Origin: an uncultured Odoribacter sp.
GTDB lineage: Bacteria > Bacteroidota > Bacteroidia > Bacteroidales > Marinifilaceae
Length of the DNA: 64,000 bases
Direction of reading: 5' to 3'
NCBI GenBank assembly: GCA_910589025.1
Contig: CAJURM010000011.1
Coordinates: 1-64,000, forward strand
Positions within the stretch are counted from its first letter, which is position 1; the number at the start of each line of letters is the position of its first letter. Positions 16,700-25,439 of this stretch are shown one piece after another. The notes beneath the pieces are model-generated. The model was not told the origin of the DNA and ran no database searches. It was given only the letters and a program-made list of their open reading frames with translations. The position numbers were made by a program, and so were the translations under genes.

Positions 16700-17047
16700 A
16701 TGAGTATCAAAGATATCGAAAATAAAAGTTTTGCCTTCATTGAACAAAATTTTAATGCCACATTTGCAGAATTACCGGAAGATTTATTCAAAATTTGGCA
16801 TATTACTATTCCAATAAAGACCTATTTGGAGGGCGATTACCAGAATCAATACGAATTCCGTATTTTCCTTTATGCGCTCAGAAAATACGAAGAGATTCAC
16901 GGCATCCGCATTCCGGAAGAAACCATCCCCGCCCTTTTTAAAACATTCCAACTGATGCTTTCTATCCCCTCGTTGCGGAAAAATCCTCCTCTTCGTGAAA
17001 CGGCTTTCCGCATTTTCGACTTTCAACTCTATCTCGATTTAATCTAA
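16700..17047 (+). CDS. Uncharacterised 115-aa protein
   Basis: I do not recognise this protein. It has no signal peptide or membrane segment and is rich in aromatic residues and Glu/Lys, with a predicted mostly helical composition (EFRIFLYALRKYEEIHG, LFKTFQLMLSIPSL). The ATG at 16700 is the first in frame. It follows the rod-shaped RNA at 16514-16639 by 60 bases and may share its transcript. Bases 17048-17269 after it contain two copies of the palindrome CTTCCGGAAG (17167-17176, 17188-17197) but no gene. Confidence 0.7.
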   Translation: MSIKDIENKSFAFIEQNFNATFAELPEDLFKIWHITIPIKTYLEGDYQNQYEFRIFLYALRKYEEIHGIRIPEETIPALFKTFQLMLSIPSLRKNPPLRETAFRIFDFQLYLDLI

Positions 17048-17269
17048 ACCTTTTTTCCCGGCAACATCCCGACAGACATCAACATACAGTTTAATTAAAA
17101 CGGAAGGACAACATTTATCATCCCTCCGCTCTAACCCCAATATACCTGTCAGGCCCTTGGCTTCACCTTCCGGAAGATTTACGCAGCCTTCCGGAAGAAG
17201 GTTACATTTTTTCCCCGTTTTTTTCTTTCCCTTCAAAATCATTCCCTGCCGGATGTCAAACATTTTAAC

Positions 17270-17277
17270 TATCTTTG
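17270..17277 (+). promoter_or_regulatory. -7 promoter element of the GH2 gene
   Basis: TATCTTTG, 25 bases before the ATG at 17303. Confidence 0.55.
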
Positions 17278-17302
17278 GACAATAATACTCTATATCAACA
17301 TC

Positions 17303-19795
17303 ATGAAAGCGATACTATTTCTTTTTTTTATCGGAAGTTATTTTTTCCTTTCCGCCCAGACACGGCAGGAATTTTTACTGGAAAAAAACTGGAAATTCAC
17401 ACGGGAAGACTCCCAACAGGCCGGCGATGTGAATTTTGACGACAGCCGCTGGCAAAACGTAACCGTACCTCACGACTGGGCCATATACGGTCCTTTTGAC
17501 GGGAAAAACGACCTACAGGAAGTAGCCATCACACAAGACGGCGAGAAACAGGCTTCCCTCAAATCCGGACGCACCGGAGGCCTGCCTTTCGTCGGCACCG
17601 GATGGTACCGCACCCGCTTCACTCTCCCCGCTTTCCATAAAGGACAACGGGCATACATCCTTTTCGACGGAGCCATGAGCCACGCACAAGTGTATGTAAA
17701 CGGTAAAAAAGCAGGCTACTGGCCATACGGTTACAACTCTTTCCATTTCGACATAACGGACCTCGTACACTCCGACGCACCCAACACGCTGGCCGTACGG
17801 TTGGAAAACTTACCGGAATCCTCCCGGTGGTACCCCGGTGCCGGTATATACCGGAATGTACACGTCCTTGTGACAAATGATGTGCACATCCCCGTGTGGG
17901 GCACACAGCTCACAACCCCCGTAGTCAATCCGGACTACGCCAAAATAAATCTCAAAACCCGGATTGTCACCCCCGGAACAGCTTCCGGCTCAAACTATAA
18001 ATTAGTCACGGAAATCAAAAACAGCCGCCAGGAAACCGTGGCAAGCCAGGAATCCATCCTGTCACCTTACGATGAAAACACATTCGAACAAAACTTCACC
18101 GTAAAGACGCCCGAACGCTGGTCACCGGAATCGCCCTCCCTCTATTATGCCTCTTCCAGGCTGTATGAAAACGACATCTTAAAAGACGAATATACCACCC
18201 GGTTCGGCATCCGCTCCATTGAAATCATTCCGGAGAAAGGCTTCTACCTGAACGGCAAACGGACACAATTTCAGGGAGTATGCATGCACCACGACTTGGG
18301 CCCGTTGGGTGCCGCCGTCAACGAAGCCGCCTTGCGCCGCCAGTTAGACATCCTGAAAAACATGGGCTGCAACGCGATCCGTACTTCCCACAACATGCCC
18401 GCGCCCGAACTGATAGACCTGTGTGACGAAATGGGATTCATGGTCATGGCGGAATCTTTTGACGAGTGGAAAATCCCCAAATGCAAAAACGGCTACAACC
18501 TGATTTTTGACGAATGGGCGGAAAAAGACCTGGTTAACCTGGTCAGACACTACCGCAACAATCCGAGTATCGTAATGTGGTGCATCGGCAATGAAGTACC
18601 GGAACAGGGAGCCAAGGGAAAAGCACATGTAGCCCGGTTCCTGCAAGACATCTGCCATCGTGAAGACCCGTCCCGCCCCGTCACCCAGGGCATGGACCAG
18701 CCCCACTCCGTCATAAACAACAACTTTGCAGCAGTCATGGACGTAGCGGGTTTCAACTACCGTCCCCATGCCTATCCGGAAGCCTATGCCAAACTCCCCC
18801 AACACCTCGTATTGGGTAGTGAAACCGCTTCCACCGTCAGCGCCCGCGGAGTATACAAATTCCCCGTTGAACGCAAAGCCATGGCCAAATATCCGGACCA
18901 GCAAAGCTCCTCTTACGACGTGGAACATTGCAGCTGGTCGAACCTGCCCGAAGACGACTTTATCCAGCACGAAGACTATCCGTGGTGCATCGGCGAATTT
19001 GTCTGGACAGGATTCGATTACCTGGGTGAACCCACGCCCTACTACGAAGACTGGCCCAGCCACAGTTCCCTTTTCGGTATTGTCGACCTGGCAGGCTTAC
19101 CCAAAGACCGCTACTACCTGTACCGGAGCCACTGGAACAAAAAAGCCGAAACCCTGCACATCCTTCCCCACTGGAACTGGAAAGGACGGGAGGGCGAAAT
19201 CACGCCTGTTTTCGTTTACACGAACTATCCTTCTGCCGAACTCTTCATCAACGGCAAAAGCCAGGGCAGACGCACCAAAGACACCTCAATCAAAGTCACA
19301 GACAGCAGCGACCAGGCCTCTCTGAAAAACCTTACCCGCCAAAACAGGTACCGCCTCATGTGGATGGACACCCGCTACGAACCGGGAACAGTCAAAGTAG
19401 TGGCTTATGACGAAAACAACAACGCTGTTGCCGAGCAGGAAATCCGCACCGCCGGAGCTCCGCATCACCTGGAAGTGACAGCAGACCGCACCGGCTTGAA
19501 AGCAAACGGAAAAGACCTGGCGTTCATCACGGTCAAAGTGGTAGACAAAAATGGCAACCTCTGTCCCGACGCCTCACACCTGATTCATTTCAAAGTCAAA
19601 GGTGCCGGCTCATACAGAGCGGCTGCCAACGGCGATGCCACCTGCATATTCCAGTTCCACAAACCGGAAATGCCCGCATTCAAAGGCATGCTGACAGCCA
19701 TCGTCCAAAGCTCCGAAATCCCCGGAAACATCCGCTTTGAAGCGACAGCCAAAGGACTGAAAAGCGGAATACTGGAACTCGAAAGTAAAAAGTGA
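17303..19795 (+). CDS. Glycoside hydrolase family 2 (beta-galactosidase-like), secreted
   Basis: 830 aa. Residues 1-18 (ending FLSAQ) form a signal peptide. The order is GH2 sugar-binding jelly roll (~25-200), immunoglobulin-like domain (~205-310), TIM barrel (~315-620), DUF4982-type domain (~640-710) and a C-terminal Ig/invasin-like domain (~725-815). The acid/base Glu is in WCIGNEVPEQG and the nucleophile Glu in CIGEFVWTGFDYLGEP. Length and added domains fit Bacteroidetes exo-acting beta-galactosidases of polysaccharide utilisation loci. No SusC/SusD, sensor or other carbohydrate gene is nearby, so it is an orphan here. The exact sugar cannot be told from sequence. Confidence 0.93.
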   Translation: MKAILFLFFIGSYFFLSAQTRQEFLLEKNWKFTREDSQQAGDVNFDDSRWQNVTVPHDWAIYGPFDGKNDLQEVAITQDGEKQASLKSGRTGGLPFVGTGWYRTRFTLPAFHKGQRAYILFDGAMSHAQVYVNGKKAGYWPYGYNSFHFDITDLVHSDAPNTLAVRLENLPESSRWYPGAGIYRNVHVLVTNDVHIPVWGTQLTTPVVNPDYAKINLKTRIVTPGTASGSNYKLVTEIKNSRQETVASQESILSPYDENTFEQNFTVKTPERWSPESPSLYYASSRLYENDILKDEYTTRFGIRSIEIIPEKGFYLNGKRTQFQGVCMHHDLGPLGAAVNEAALRRQLDILKNMGCNAIRTSHNMPAPELIDLCDEMGFMVMAESFDEWKIPKCKNGYNLIFDEWAEKDLVNLVRHYRNNPSIVMWCIGNEVPEQGAKGKAHVARFLQDICHREDPSRPVTQGMDQPHSVINNNFAAVMDVAGFNYRPHAYPEAYAKLPQHLVLGSETASTVSARGVYKFPVERKAMAKYPDQQSSSYDVEHCSWSNLPEDDFIQHEDYPWCIGEFVWTGFDYLGEPTPYYEDWPSHSSLFGIVDLAGLPKDRYYLYRSHWNKKAETLHILPHWNWKGREGEITPVFVYTNYPSAELFINGKSQGRRTKDTSIKVTDSSDQASLKNLTRQNRYRLMWMDTRYEPGTVKVVAYDENNNAVAEQEIRTAGAPHHLEVTADRTGLKANGKDLAFITVKVVDKNGNLCPDASHLIHFKVKGAGSYRAAANGDATCIFQFHKPEMPAFKGMLTAIVQSSEIPGNIRFEATAKGLKSGILELESKK

Positions 19796-19814
19796 TAACC
19801 AACTGCTGAACTGA

Positions 19815-19870
19815 AAAATACGCGGAAAATCCCGGAAGCCGTCCTTCCAAAGATTTCCCGCGTATTTTTT
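19815..19870. terminator. Shared terminator between convergent GH2 and M64 genes
   Basis: A long stem, AAAATACGCGG-AAATC with GATTT-CCCGCGTATTTT, preceded by A and followed by T runs, so it can serve both strands. It sits between the two convergent stop codons. Confidence 0.85.
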
Positions 19871-19890
19871 ATTCTGCCTACTGCAAGCAA

Positions 19891-21171
19891 TCACCGACAG
19901 AGCCAATCCACATAACGTGTTATGGCTTCACTACAAACAGGACAAAAACGGTCCGTTGCATGCAGGTTATTCATCAGGCAGTTGGTCCACGGGCGGTAAA
20001 CCCCTTTTGACACATATCCTCCCCCTTCATACACACCGACCCTTTCCGGTTTCTTCTTATCCACAGCCGTCGGCACAGGTGTCGAAGCATCCATCAGTCC
20101 CTTCCATATCTTTTTCCGGCCGAAATCCACCAGTGTGGTCAGATTCTCTTCCCACGGCTCCACGTCTGCCGGATACATATCGCTATACGGGGCGTTACTG
20201 CCATACTCATCGCCCAACCCCAGCAACACATGTCCGAACTCATGCACATAAATCTTACCCGTACGCGTCGGATGGTTGGCGGCGCTGATGCCATAAAAAT
20301 TATAAATACCGCCACCGCCATACTTCTGGGTATTGGAAAGCACATACACATATTCATAGGGTACATGGGCCGCAATATCCCGGATGCCCTGGAAATCCTC
20401 AACCATCTGATACCGTTCCGCACCGAAAGTATAAAAACCGGCATCCAGAGCCGTACGCCGCCACACGTGTTCCCCCGGCATAGTCACCCCCGACTCGGCA
20501 GAAGGCGCCCACACCGCCCGCACATTAAACTGAGAGGCTTTCTCCTTAAAAGGCGAAAAACTGAAAAACTCCCGGACAAACCCTTCACACGCCTGCTGAA
20601 ATTTTTCCTTCTCATTTTCGGCATACCCTTCCGGCAAAAGGACAATATCCACTTTATGGGCGGGATCACCGTTATACATCACTTCGAAAGTCTCATAACA
20701 AGGCGTGAATTTCCGGATAAAATAATCATCCACCCGGAGGGTCTGCTCGAATTTCTTCTCAAAACTCCCCTGCCGGTTCCGGGCATACAACTCTATCCGC
20801 ACATCGTTTTTCGGATAAGGGAACACCACCCCTTCAGGCATGCACTTTTGGGTTTTTCCCGCCTCCTCCGTCGTTTGCCACTCATTAAAGAGCGTACAGT
20901 ACGACCGGGAATAAATCACCGTCCCGCTCGCCACATCCACAATTTTAAACATCTGATTGCCGTATCCCGTCGTATCCACCAACGTGACCTTCGAACCGGC
21001 CCAATACGGCTCTTCAAGCAATTCATCAAAATAATAACACTCCGTCCGGCTGTCGCCGCAATGATAAAAATCAAAACGCAACGTCTTCTCCCGGAAATAC
21101 TTCTCAAACTGGGCATTTGCCGCCTGACCGACAAAACAGCACAATAAAACTCCAATAAAAAAACGACTCAT
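19891..21171 (-). CDS. Peptidase family M64 (IgA peptidase-like) secreted protein
   Basis: 426 aa. A signal peptide covers residues 1-20 (ending ANAQF). An M64 N-terminal beta domain comes first, then the catalytic part with HExxH-type zinc site VHEFGHVLLGLGDEYG (residues ~310-325); the His/Glu and the following Asp-Glu-Tyr are the family signature. The C-terminus has CLMNNL and a CPVCSEAI pair of cysteines. The family is named after a Clostridium ramosum IgA protease, but most Bacteroidota members have unknown substrates. It follows the LysO-type pair by 16 bases on the same strand, though its own regulation cannot be seen. Confidence 0.9.
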   Translation of the reverse strand: MSRFFIGVLLCCFVGQAANAQFEKYFREKTLRFDFYHCGDSRTECYYFDELLEEPYWAGSKVTLVDTTGYGNQMFKIVDVASGTVIYSRSYCTLFNEWQTTEEAGKTQKCMPEGVVFPYPKNDVRIELYARNRQGSFEKKFEQTLRVDDYFIRKFTPCYETFEVMYNGDPAHKVDIVLLPEGYAENEKEKFQQACEGFVREFFSFSPFKEKASQFNVRAVWAPSAESGVTMPGEHVWRRTALDAGFYTFGAERYQMVEDFQGIRDIAAHVPYEYVYVLSNTQKYGGGGIYNFYGISAANHPTRTGKIYVHEFGHVLLGLGDEYGSNAPYSDMYPADVEPWEENLTTLVDFGRKKIWKGLMDASTPVPTAVDKKKPERVGVYEGGGYVSKGVYRPWTNCLMNNLHATDRFCPVCSEAITRYVDWLCR

Positions 21172-21187
21172 AACTCTGGTATTAAGA

Positions 21188-21790
21188 TTATATCGTACAC
21201 AAAAAAGTAACTAAAAAGGGCACACAAAAATCAACCGTCATTCCGTGTACCATAGCCACCACCACAAACTCCTTGCCCGAATAGCGGGTAATGACCGGAA
21301 GTGTCGTATCCATAGAAGTCGCCCCGCCCACAGCTATTGGCGCCAGCCTGCCGAAATAACGCACCAGCCAGGGAGCCGCCAGTAAAGCCGTCAACTCCCT
21401 CAATACATTCGACACCAAAGCGATGGTGCCCAACTCCGCCCCCTTATACTGGGTTATAAACACCGACGACAATGAATAATACCCGAACCCCGCCCCCACG
21501 GCCAAACAATCCGTCAGGCTCCGTCCCTGCATCACTCCGCTGATGAGGGCAGTCCCCAGAAAAGTCCCCGATATCGTTGCCAAAGGAACCAATACGATTT
21601 TCAGATTCTGTTGCCTCAAAGCCTTCAATATCTCCCTGTCGCGTCCGATGCTCACCCCGACCAAAAACATCAACACATACAATACATACAGCGCAACTTC
21701 CCCCTCCGTAAAGAGCTCCGGCACTTCGAAAAAACGGCCCAGCAACACCCCGGCGACAAAACACCCTGTGATAATCAGACTCTCTTTCAT
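21188..21790 (-). CDS. LysO-family exporter, C-terminal part (DUF340)
   Basis: 200 aa with about six hydrophobic segments. Conserved blocks are LMFLVGVSIG, GFGYYSLSSVFITQYKGAELGTIALVSNVLRE and GGATSMDTTLPVI, typical of DUF340/LysO. In E. coli LysO (about 300 aa) this part is fused to an N-terminal ~90-aa membrane part; here that part is a separate gene (21787-22059). The two genes overlap by 4 bases (ATGA), so they are translationally coupled and should form one transporter. LysO exports L-lysine and its toxic analogue thialysine; the substrate here is inferred from the family. Confidence 0.85.
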   Translation of the reverse strand: MKESLIITGCFVAGVLLGRFFEVPELFTEGEVALYVLYVLMFLVGVSIGRDREILKALRQQNLKIVLVPLATISGTFLGTALISGVMQGRSLTDCLAVGAGFGYYSLSSVFITQYKGAELGTIALVSNVLRELTALLAAPWLVRYFGRLAPIAVGGATSMDTTLPVITRYSGKEFVVVAMVHGMTVDFCVPFLVTFLCTI

Positions 21791-22059
21791 TGCCCCGGTT
21801 TGGAAAAATAAAACTTATAAACCATCCAGGCACACACCACGCTCCCCCCGACAGCTCCCAGGGTAATCAATAACGCATCCGCCCCTATCGTCCCCAGATT
21901 ATCCATAATCTGCCGGTTATGCCCGACAGCAAGCCCTAACAAAAACAACAATACCAGAATCGCCCAGAATATCCCTTTCCGGATCACCCCGGGATGGCCC
22001 GCCTGCGTCAAACGTCCCAACACGATTCCTCCCACCATTAAACAGATAATGATCAACAT
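21787..22059 (-). CDS. LysO-family exporter, N-terminal part
   Basis: 90 aa from the ATG at 22059. The reading frame is open further upstream, but the segment before residue MLIIICLMVGG is not membrane-like and runs into the divergent Nudix gene's promoter region. Three hydrophobic segments are visible (LIIICLMVGGIVLG, AILVLLFLLGLAVG, LITLGAVGGSVVCAWMVY). It corresponds to the first part of full-length LysO and overlaps the DUF340 gene by 4 bases. It is divergent from the Nudix fusion gene. Confidence 0.8.
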   Translation of the reverse strand: MLIIICLMVGGIVLGRLTQAGHPGVIRKGIFWAILVLLFLLGLAVGHNRQIMDNLGTIGADALLITLGAVGGSVVCAWMVYKFYFSKPGQ

Positions 22060-22192
22060 CCTTTCACCCGATAATAATTTCCGGTAAAGATAATGCAAGT
22101 TGAACGCAGTATCAAATTTATTTTCCTCCTGTCGAAACGTCGTCCGCCCGGCACAAAAATAGGAATCGTACCCGGACATCGGGAACAATTTA

Positions 22193-22200
22193 TAACTTTG
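22193..22200 (+). promoter_or_regulatory. -7 promoter element of the Nudix fusion gene
   Basis: TAACTTTG, 31 bases before the ATG at 22231. It makes translation from the more upstream in-frame start at 22093 unlikely. Confidence 0.55.
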
Positions 22201-22230
22201 CCACCCGGAAACCAAACGTCCGTACACACC

Positions 22231-23289
22231 ATGAACAAATTCATAAAACTGCTGCCTTCCCTGCTGCTGATAGCCGTCTACCTCATTGCCGACGAATTTT
22301 TCGGTCCGGTAACCGGAGCCATCTGCGCACTCATCTCCGGAACCGGAGAGTTTCTCTATACCCGCATCCGGTATAAAGAAAACGACCGGATGGTTTTACT
22401 CACCACGCTCTTTTTCTGCATTCCGGGTTTACTCTCCGTATGGATACACGGAGGGATATGGGAAAAACTACAACCCGGAATAATTGAAACATTCCTCTGC
22501 GTTCTGACCGGGATATTCGTTTTCAGCCGCACCGACCTCAGCGCAACTCTTCCCGCTTCCTGCCGCCAGGATTTCCGGCTTACCCCCGGGCAACAGAAAG
22601 CCATGCGCAACACCATGAAAGCGCTGTTTTTCCTCCTTTGCCTTCACACTACCGGCGTCTTCCTGTCCGCCTTGCTGTTGCCGGACGCTGCCGCCTCCTT
22701 CATCAGCGGACCTCTGCTTTACCTCCTCATCGGTCTGTTTTTTCTCTCCCTCTTTGTCCGCAACAGACGGTTAGCGCGGAAATATGCAAAAGAAGAATGG
22801 CTGCCATTGGTCGACGAAAAAGGAAACATCACCGGACAAGCCCCCAGAAGCCTTTGCCACTCGGGGAGCAAACTGCTGCACCCGGTGGTACACCTGCACA
22901 TCACCAACTCCGCACATGAAATTTTCCTGCAAAAAAGAAGCATGAAAAAAGACCTGCTTCCGGGCAGATGGGACACGGCTGTCGGCGGACACATCGGCGT
23001 CAACGAAAAAACAGAAGAAGCCCTGAAACGGGAAACATTCGAAGAATTAGGCATCACGGCCTTTGAAGCCCGTCCCTTAGGCAGTTACATCTGGGAAAGC
23101 CCCCGCGAAAAAGAATTGGTATTCTCCTTCCTCTGCACCCGCTACGACCGCATCCGAATCGATAACGACGAAGTGGACGAAGGGCGTTTCTGGTCCCGGG
23201 AAGAAATAGAAAAAAACATCGGACAATCCTGCTTCACACCGAATTTCGAACACGAATACCATGCGCTTTTGAAGCACCTCTGCCACTGA
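22231..23289 (+). CDS. YciB-like membrane domain fused to a Nudix hydrolase
   Basis: 352 aa. The start at 22231 is chosen because a -7 promoter lies just upstream. Residues ~1-185 hold five hydrophobic segments resembling the intracellular septation protein A/YciB fold (KLLPSLLLIAVYLIADEFFG, then two internal repeats with RxRxxENDRM). Residues ~190-352 are a Nudix domain with a complete Nudix box (G-x5-E-x7-RE-x2-EE-x-G; GHIGVNEKTEEALKRE continuing into TFEELGI). The C-terminal half resembles isopentenyl-diphosphate isomerase-like Nudix proteins (FLQKRSMKKDLLPGRWDTAVGGH). A fusion of these two modules is unusual; both the domain call and the function of the fusion are inference. Confidence 0.8.
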   Translation: MNKFIKLLPSLLLIAVYLIADEFFGPVTGAICALISGTGEFLYTRIRYKENDRMVLLTTLFFCIPGLLSVWIHGGIWEKLQPGIIETFLCVLTGIFVFSRTDLSATLPASCRQDFRLTPGQQKAMRNTMKALFFLLCLHTTGVFLSALLLPDAAASFISGPLLYLLIGLFFLSLFVRNRRLARKYAKEEWLPLVDEKGNITGQAPRSLCHSGSKLLHPVVHLHITNSAHEIFLQKRSMKKDLLPGRWDTAVGGHIGVNEKTEEALKRETFEELGITAFEARPLGSYIWESPREKELVFSFLCTRYDRIRIDNDEVDEGRFWSREEIEKNIGQSCFTPNFEHEYHALLKHLCH

Positions 23290-23290
23290 A

Positions 23291-24055
23291 TCAGTATTTT
23301 TCAGGCATGTACTTCCAGAACCGGGGCGGCATGTGCTGCCGGTGAAGTTTAGGATTAAGCCGCTCCCGGATGGTGATGGATTTAAAATACTCTTTCCAGA
23401 GTTTCTGATACTGCTTTTCATCTTCGGCCAGCAAATCGCCCGAAAGACGCCCGCCGATAAGCCGGTGGGTCTCCTCCCCGAAGTGCACTTCGGTCACCTC
23501 CTTCAAATCATAATAATAACCGTACCCCCGGCGGACATCATAAATCAGCCATTTTTGCCCCCGGTAACGGTCCTTAAAATGGGGGACCACCAACGACAAC
23601 ACATTATACAAAGGCTCCACGGCGGCAAAATAGATTTCATCCGCCGTTTTCTGAAAGCGGACAAACTGAATCACCCGCTCCCGTTCATTGGCCACCTTCT
23701 TGTTGATTTTTGAAATTTCCAGCACATCCGGATCACCGAAATTAAACTCTATCGGGCCCGGAGAATCAAAAATTTTACGCATATAACGCACCAGCAAGAC
23801 ATCAGAACCGGGCAATTCGGACAACCAGCAAGACATCAGAAAAGCAAGCCCCGTCGCCGACACTTTCTTTTTCAGTCCCTTCCACACCCGGTCAGCCTTG
23901 GCAGGCTCCGTCACGACCTCCACCAACTGTTCATAAAACAGAGGCAACGGCTCTCCGGACTCCATCAAAGCCTCCGGAAAAAGTTTCCGGTCATAAGCCT
24001 CGAAAACGACCGTCAGCAAACCTTCAAACGTCTTATCGTAAGTAAAGAGAATCAT
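23291..24055 (-). CDS. TIGR03915-family protein (DUF4130), partner of the radical SAM gene
   Basis: 254 aa from the ATG at 24055 (MILFTYDKTFEGLLTVVFEAY), which matches the usual family start; an in-frame ATG lies 15 bases upstream. Conserved features are the N-terminal YDxTFEGLL block and the C-terminal part HRQHMPPRFWKYMPEKY. The family is called a probable DNA metabolism or repair protein and nearly always pairs with the TIGR03916 radical SAM protein; the chemistry is not known. The start overlaps the end of the radical SAM gene, so the two are translationally coupled. Confidence 0.88.
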   Translation of the reverse strand: MILFTYDKTFEGLLTVVFEAYDRKLFPEALMESGEPLPLFYEQLVEVVTEPAKADRVWKGLKKKVSATGLAFLMSCWLSELPGSDVLLVRYMRKIFDSPGPIEFNFGDPDVLEISKINKKVANERERVIQFVRFQKTADEIYFAAVEPLYNVLSLVVPHFKDRYRGQKWLIYDVRRGYGYYYDLKEVTEVHFGEETHRLIGGRLSGDLLAEDEKQYQKLWKEYFKSITIRERLNPKLHRQHMPPRFWKYMPEKY

Positions 24056-25325
24056 GCGGGGGCTCTTCAAAAGGTAACTTCAACTGTCTGTCGTCCGCCG
24101 CTTTCTGTGTACGGCTGTTGCGGGTCAGCACTCTTCTGACATACTCCGGGCTCAATTCATTGACGGTCTGTAAAGGAAGCTCGCGGGTCGTAATAAAATA
24201 GCAGGCTTTCTTCATGACAATCCCCATTTTCTTCAATTGGTAAATGCCCAGTTTGCCATACCGCCGGGAAGAGACGATCAGTTTAGCCGATTTCACTCCG
24301 ATGCCCGGCACCCGGAGGATAAGCTCATAGTCAGCCCGGTTGACATCCACAGGGAACCTCTCCGGATGCCGTAACGCCCAAGCCAGTTTCGGGTCGATTT
24401 CCAGGTCCAGATTGGGATAGGAGTCGTCGACAATTTCATGCGCTTCAAACTGATAAAAACGCATCAGCCAATCCGCCTGGTACAAACGGTTTTCCCGCAC
24501 CAGGGGCGGCTGTTTCAGCATAGGCAAACGCTTGTCATACGCATTGACCGGCACAAATCCGGAATAATACACCCTTTTCAGCGTGGGGCGCTGGTACAAA
24601 GCGGAAGACAGGGAAAGAATCTCTTTATCGGTTTCGGACGTCGCACCGACAATCATTTGCGTACTTTGTCCGGCAGGAGCAAAACGGGGTGCAGACCTGA
24701 ACTTCTTCCGGTCTTCCCTGCTCTCCAACACCCCCTGCTGAATGTAATGCATCGGGGCAAACACACTCTGGTAATTCTTGTCGGGCGCAAGAAGGCGCAA
24801 ATTCTTTTCCGTCGGTATTTCGATGTTCACACTCAAGCGGTCGGCGTACAATCCGGCTTCCCGAATCAGCTCCGCACTCGCTCCCGGAATCGCCTTCAAA
24901 TGGATATACCCGTTAAAACGGTAGACCGTCCGCAAGTCTTTTGCCACCCTCACCAACCGTTCCATCGTATAATCGGGATTCCTCACCACACCGGAACTCA
25001 GGAAGAGCCCTTCGATATAATTGCGGCGGTAAAACTCCATCGTCAGCGTGACCAGCTCCGTCACGGAAAAAGTCGCTCTCCGCAAATCGTTGCTCCGGCG
25101 GTTGATACAATAGGCACAGTCATACATGCAATAGTTGGTCAGCATGATTTTCAGCAGGGAGACACACCTCCCGTCTTCTGTAAAGCTATGGCAGATGCCC
25201 CACCCTGCCGCGTTCCCTACCCCATTGGAGGTATTGCGGCGGGAGGTGCCGCTTGAAGCACACGACACATCGTACTTGGCCGATTCGGCCAATATTTTCA
25301 GTTTCTCCAATATTCTTTCTTCCAT
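24033..25325 (-). CDS. Putative DNA modification/repair radical SAM protein (TIGR03916)
   Basis: 430 aa from the ATG at 25325; an ATG at 25349 is an alternative. The radical SAM cluster motif CMYDCAYC (CxxxCxxC) is near residue 75, in NYCMYDCAYCINRRSND. Further blocks are GLFLSSGVVRNPD, AIPGASAELIREAGLYADRLSVNIE and IVGATSETDKEIL. The C-terminus contains a helix-hairpin-helix-like ILRVPGIGVKSAKLIVSSRR, which fits DNA binding. It probably forms a complex with the overlapping TIGR03915 protein. The reaction and target are unknown. Confidence 0.92.
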   Translation of the reverse strand: MEERILEKLKILAESAKYDVSCASSGTSRRNTSNGVGNAAGWGICHSFTEDGRCVSLLKIMLTNYCMYDCAYCINRRSNDLRRATFSVTELVTLTMEFYRRNYIEGLFLSSGVVRNPDYTMERLVRVAKDLRTVYRFNGYIHLKAIPGASAELIREAGLYADRLSVNIEIPTEKNLRLLAPDKNYQSVFAPMHYIQQGVLESREDRKKFRSAPRFAPAGQSTQMIVGATSETDKEILSLSSALYQRPTLKRVYYSGFVPVNAYDKRLPMLKQPPLVRENRLYQADWLMRFYQFEAHEIVDDSYPNLDLEIDPKLAWALRHPERFPVDVNRADYELILRVPGIGVKSAKLIVSSRRYGKLGIYQLKKMGIVMKKACYFITTRELPLQTVNELSPEYVRRVLTRNSRTQKAADDRQLKLPFEEPPHDSLYLR

Positions 25326-25387
25326 AGCACTGACAACAATCCCATACAAAGAAACAATTTAAATGGAAAAAGAGGAAGTTTGAAAAG

Positions 25388-25425
25388 TTAAAAAAAACAG
25401 CGCCCTGGCGGGGACGCTGTCTTCA
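25388..25425 (-). terminator. rpoD terminator
   Basis: ACAGCG/CGCTGT with a GC-rich inner part, followed on the minus strand by eight T. It lies ~20 bases beyond the rpoD stop codon. Confidence 0.85.
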
Positions 25426-25439
25426 TGCACCTATATCGT

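Noticed and set aside
20058..20066. A DnaA-box-like TTATCCACA
   Set aside because: Single copy inside the M64 peptidase gene, with no cluster of boxes, AT-rich unwinding element or dnaA nearby, so not an origin.
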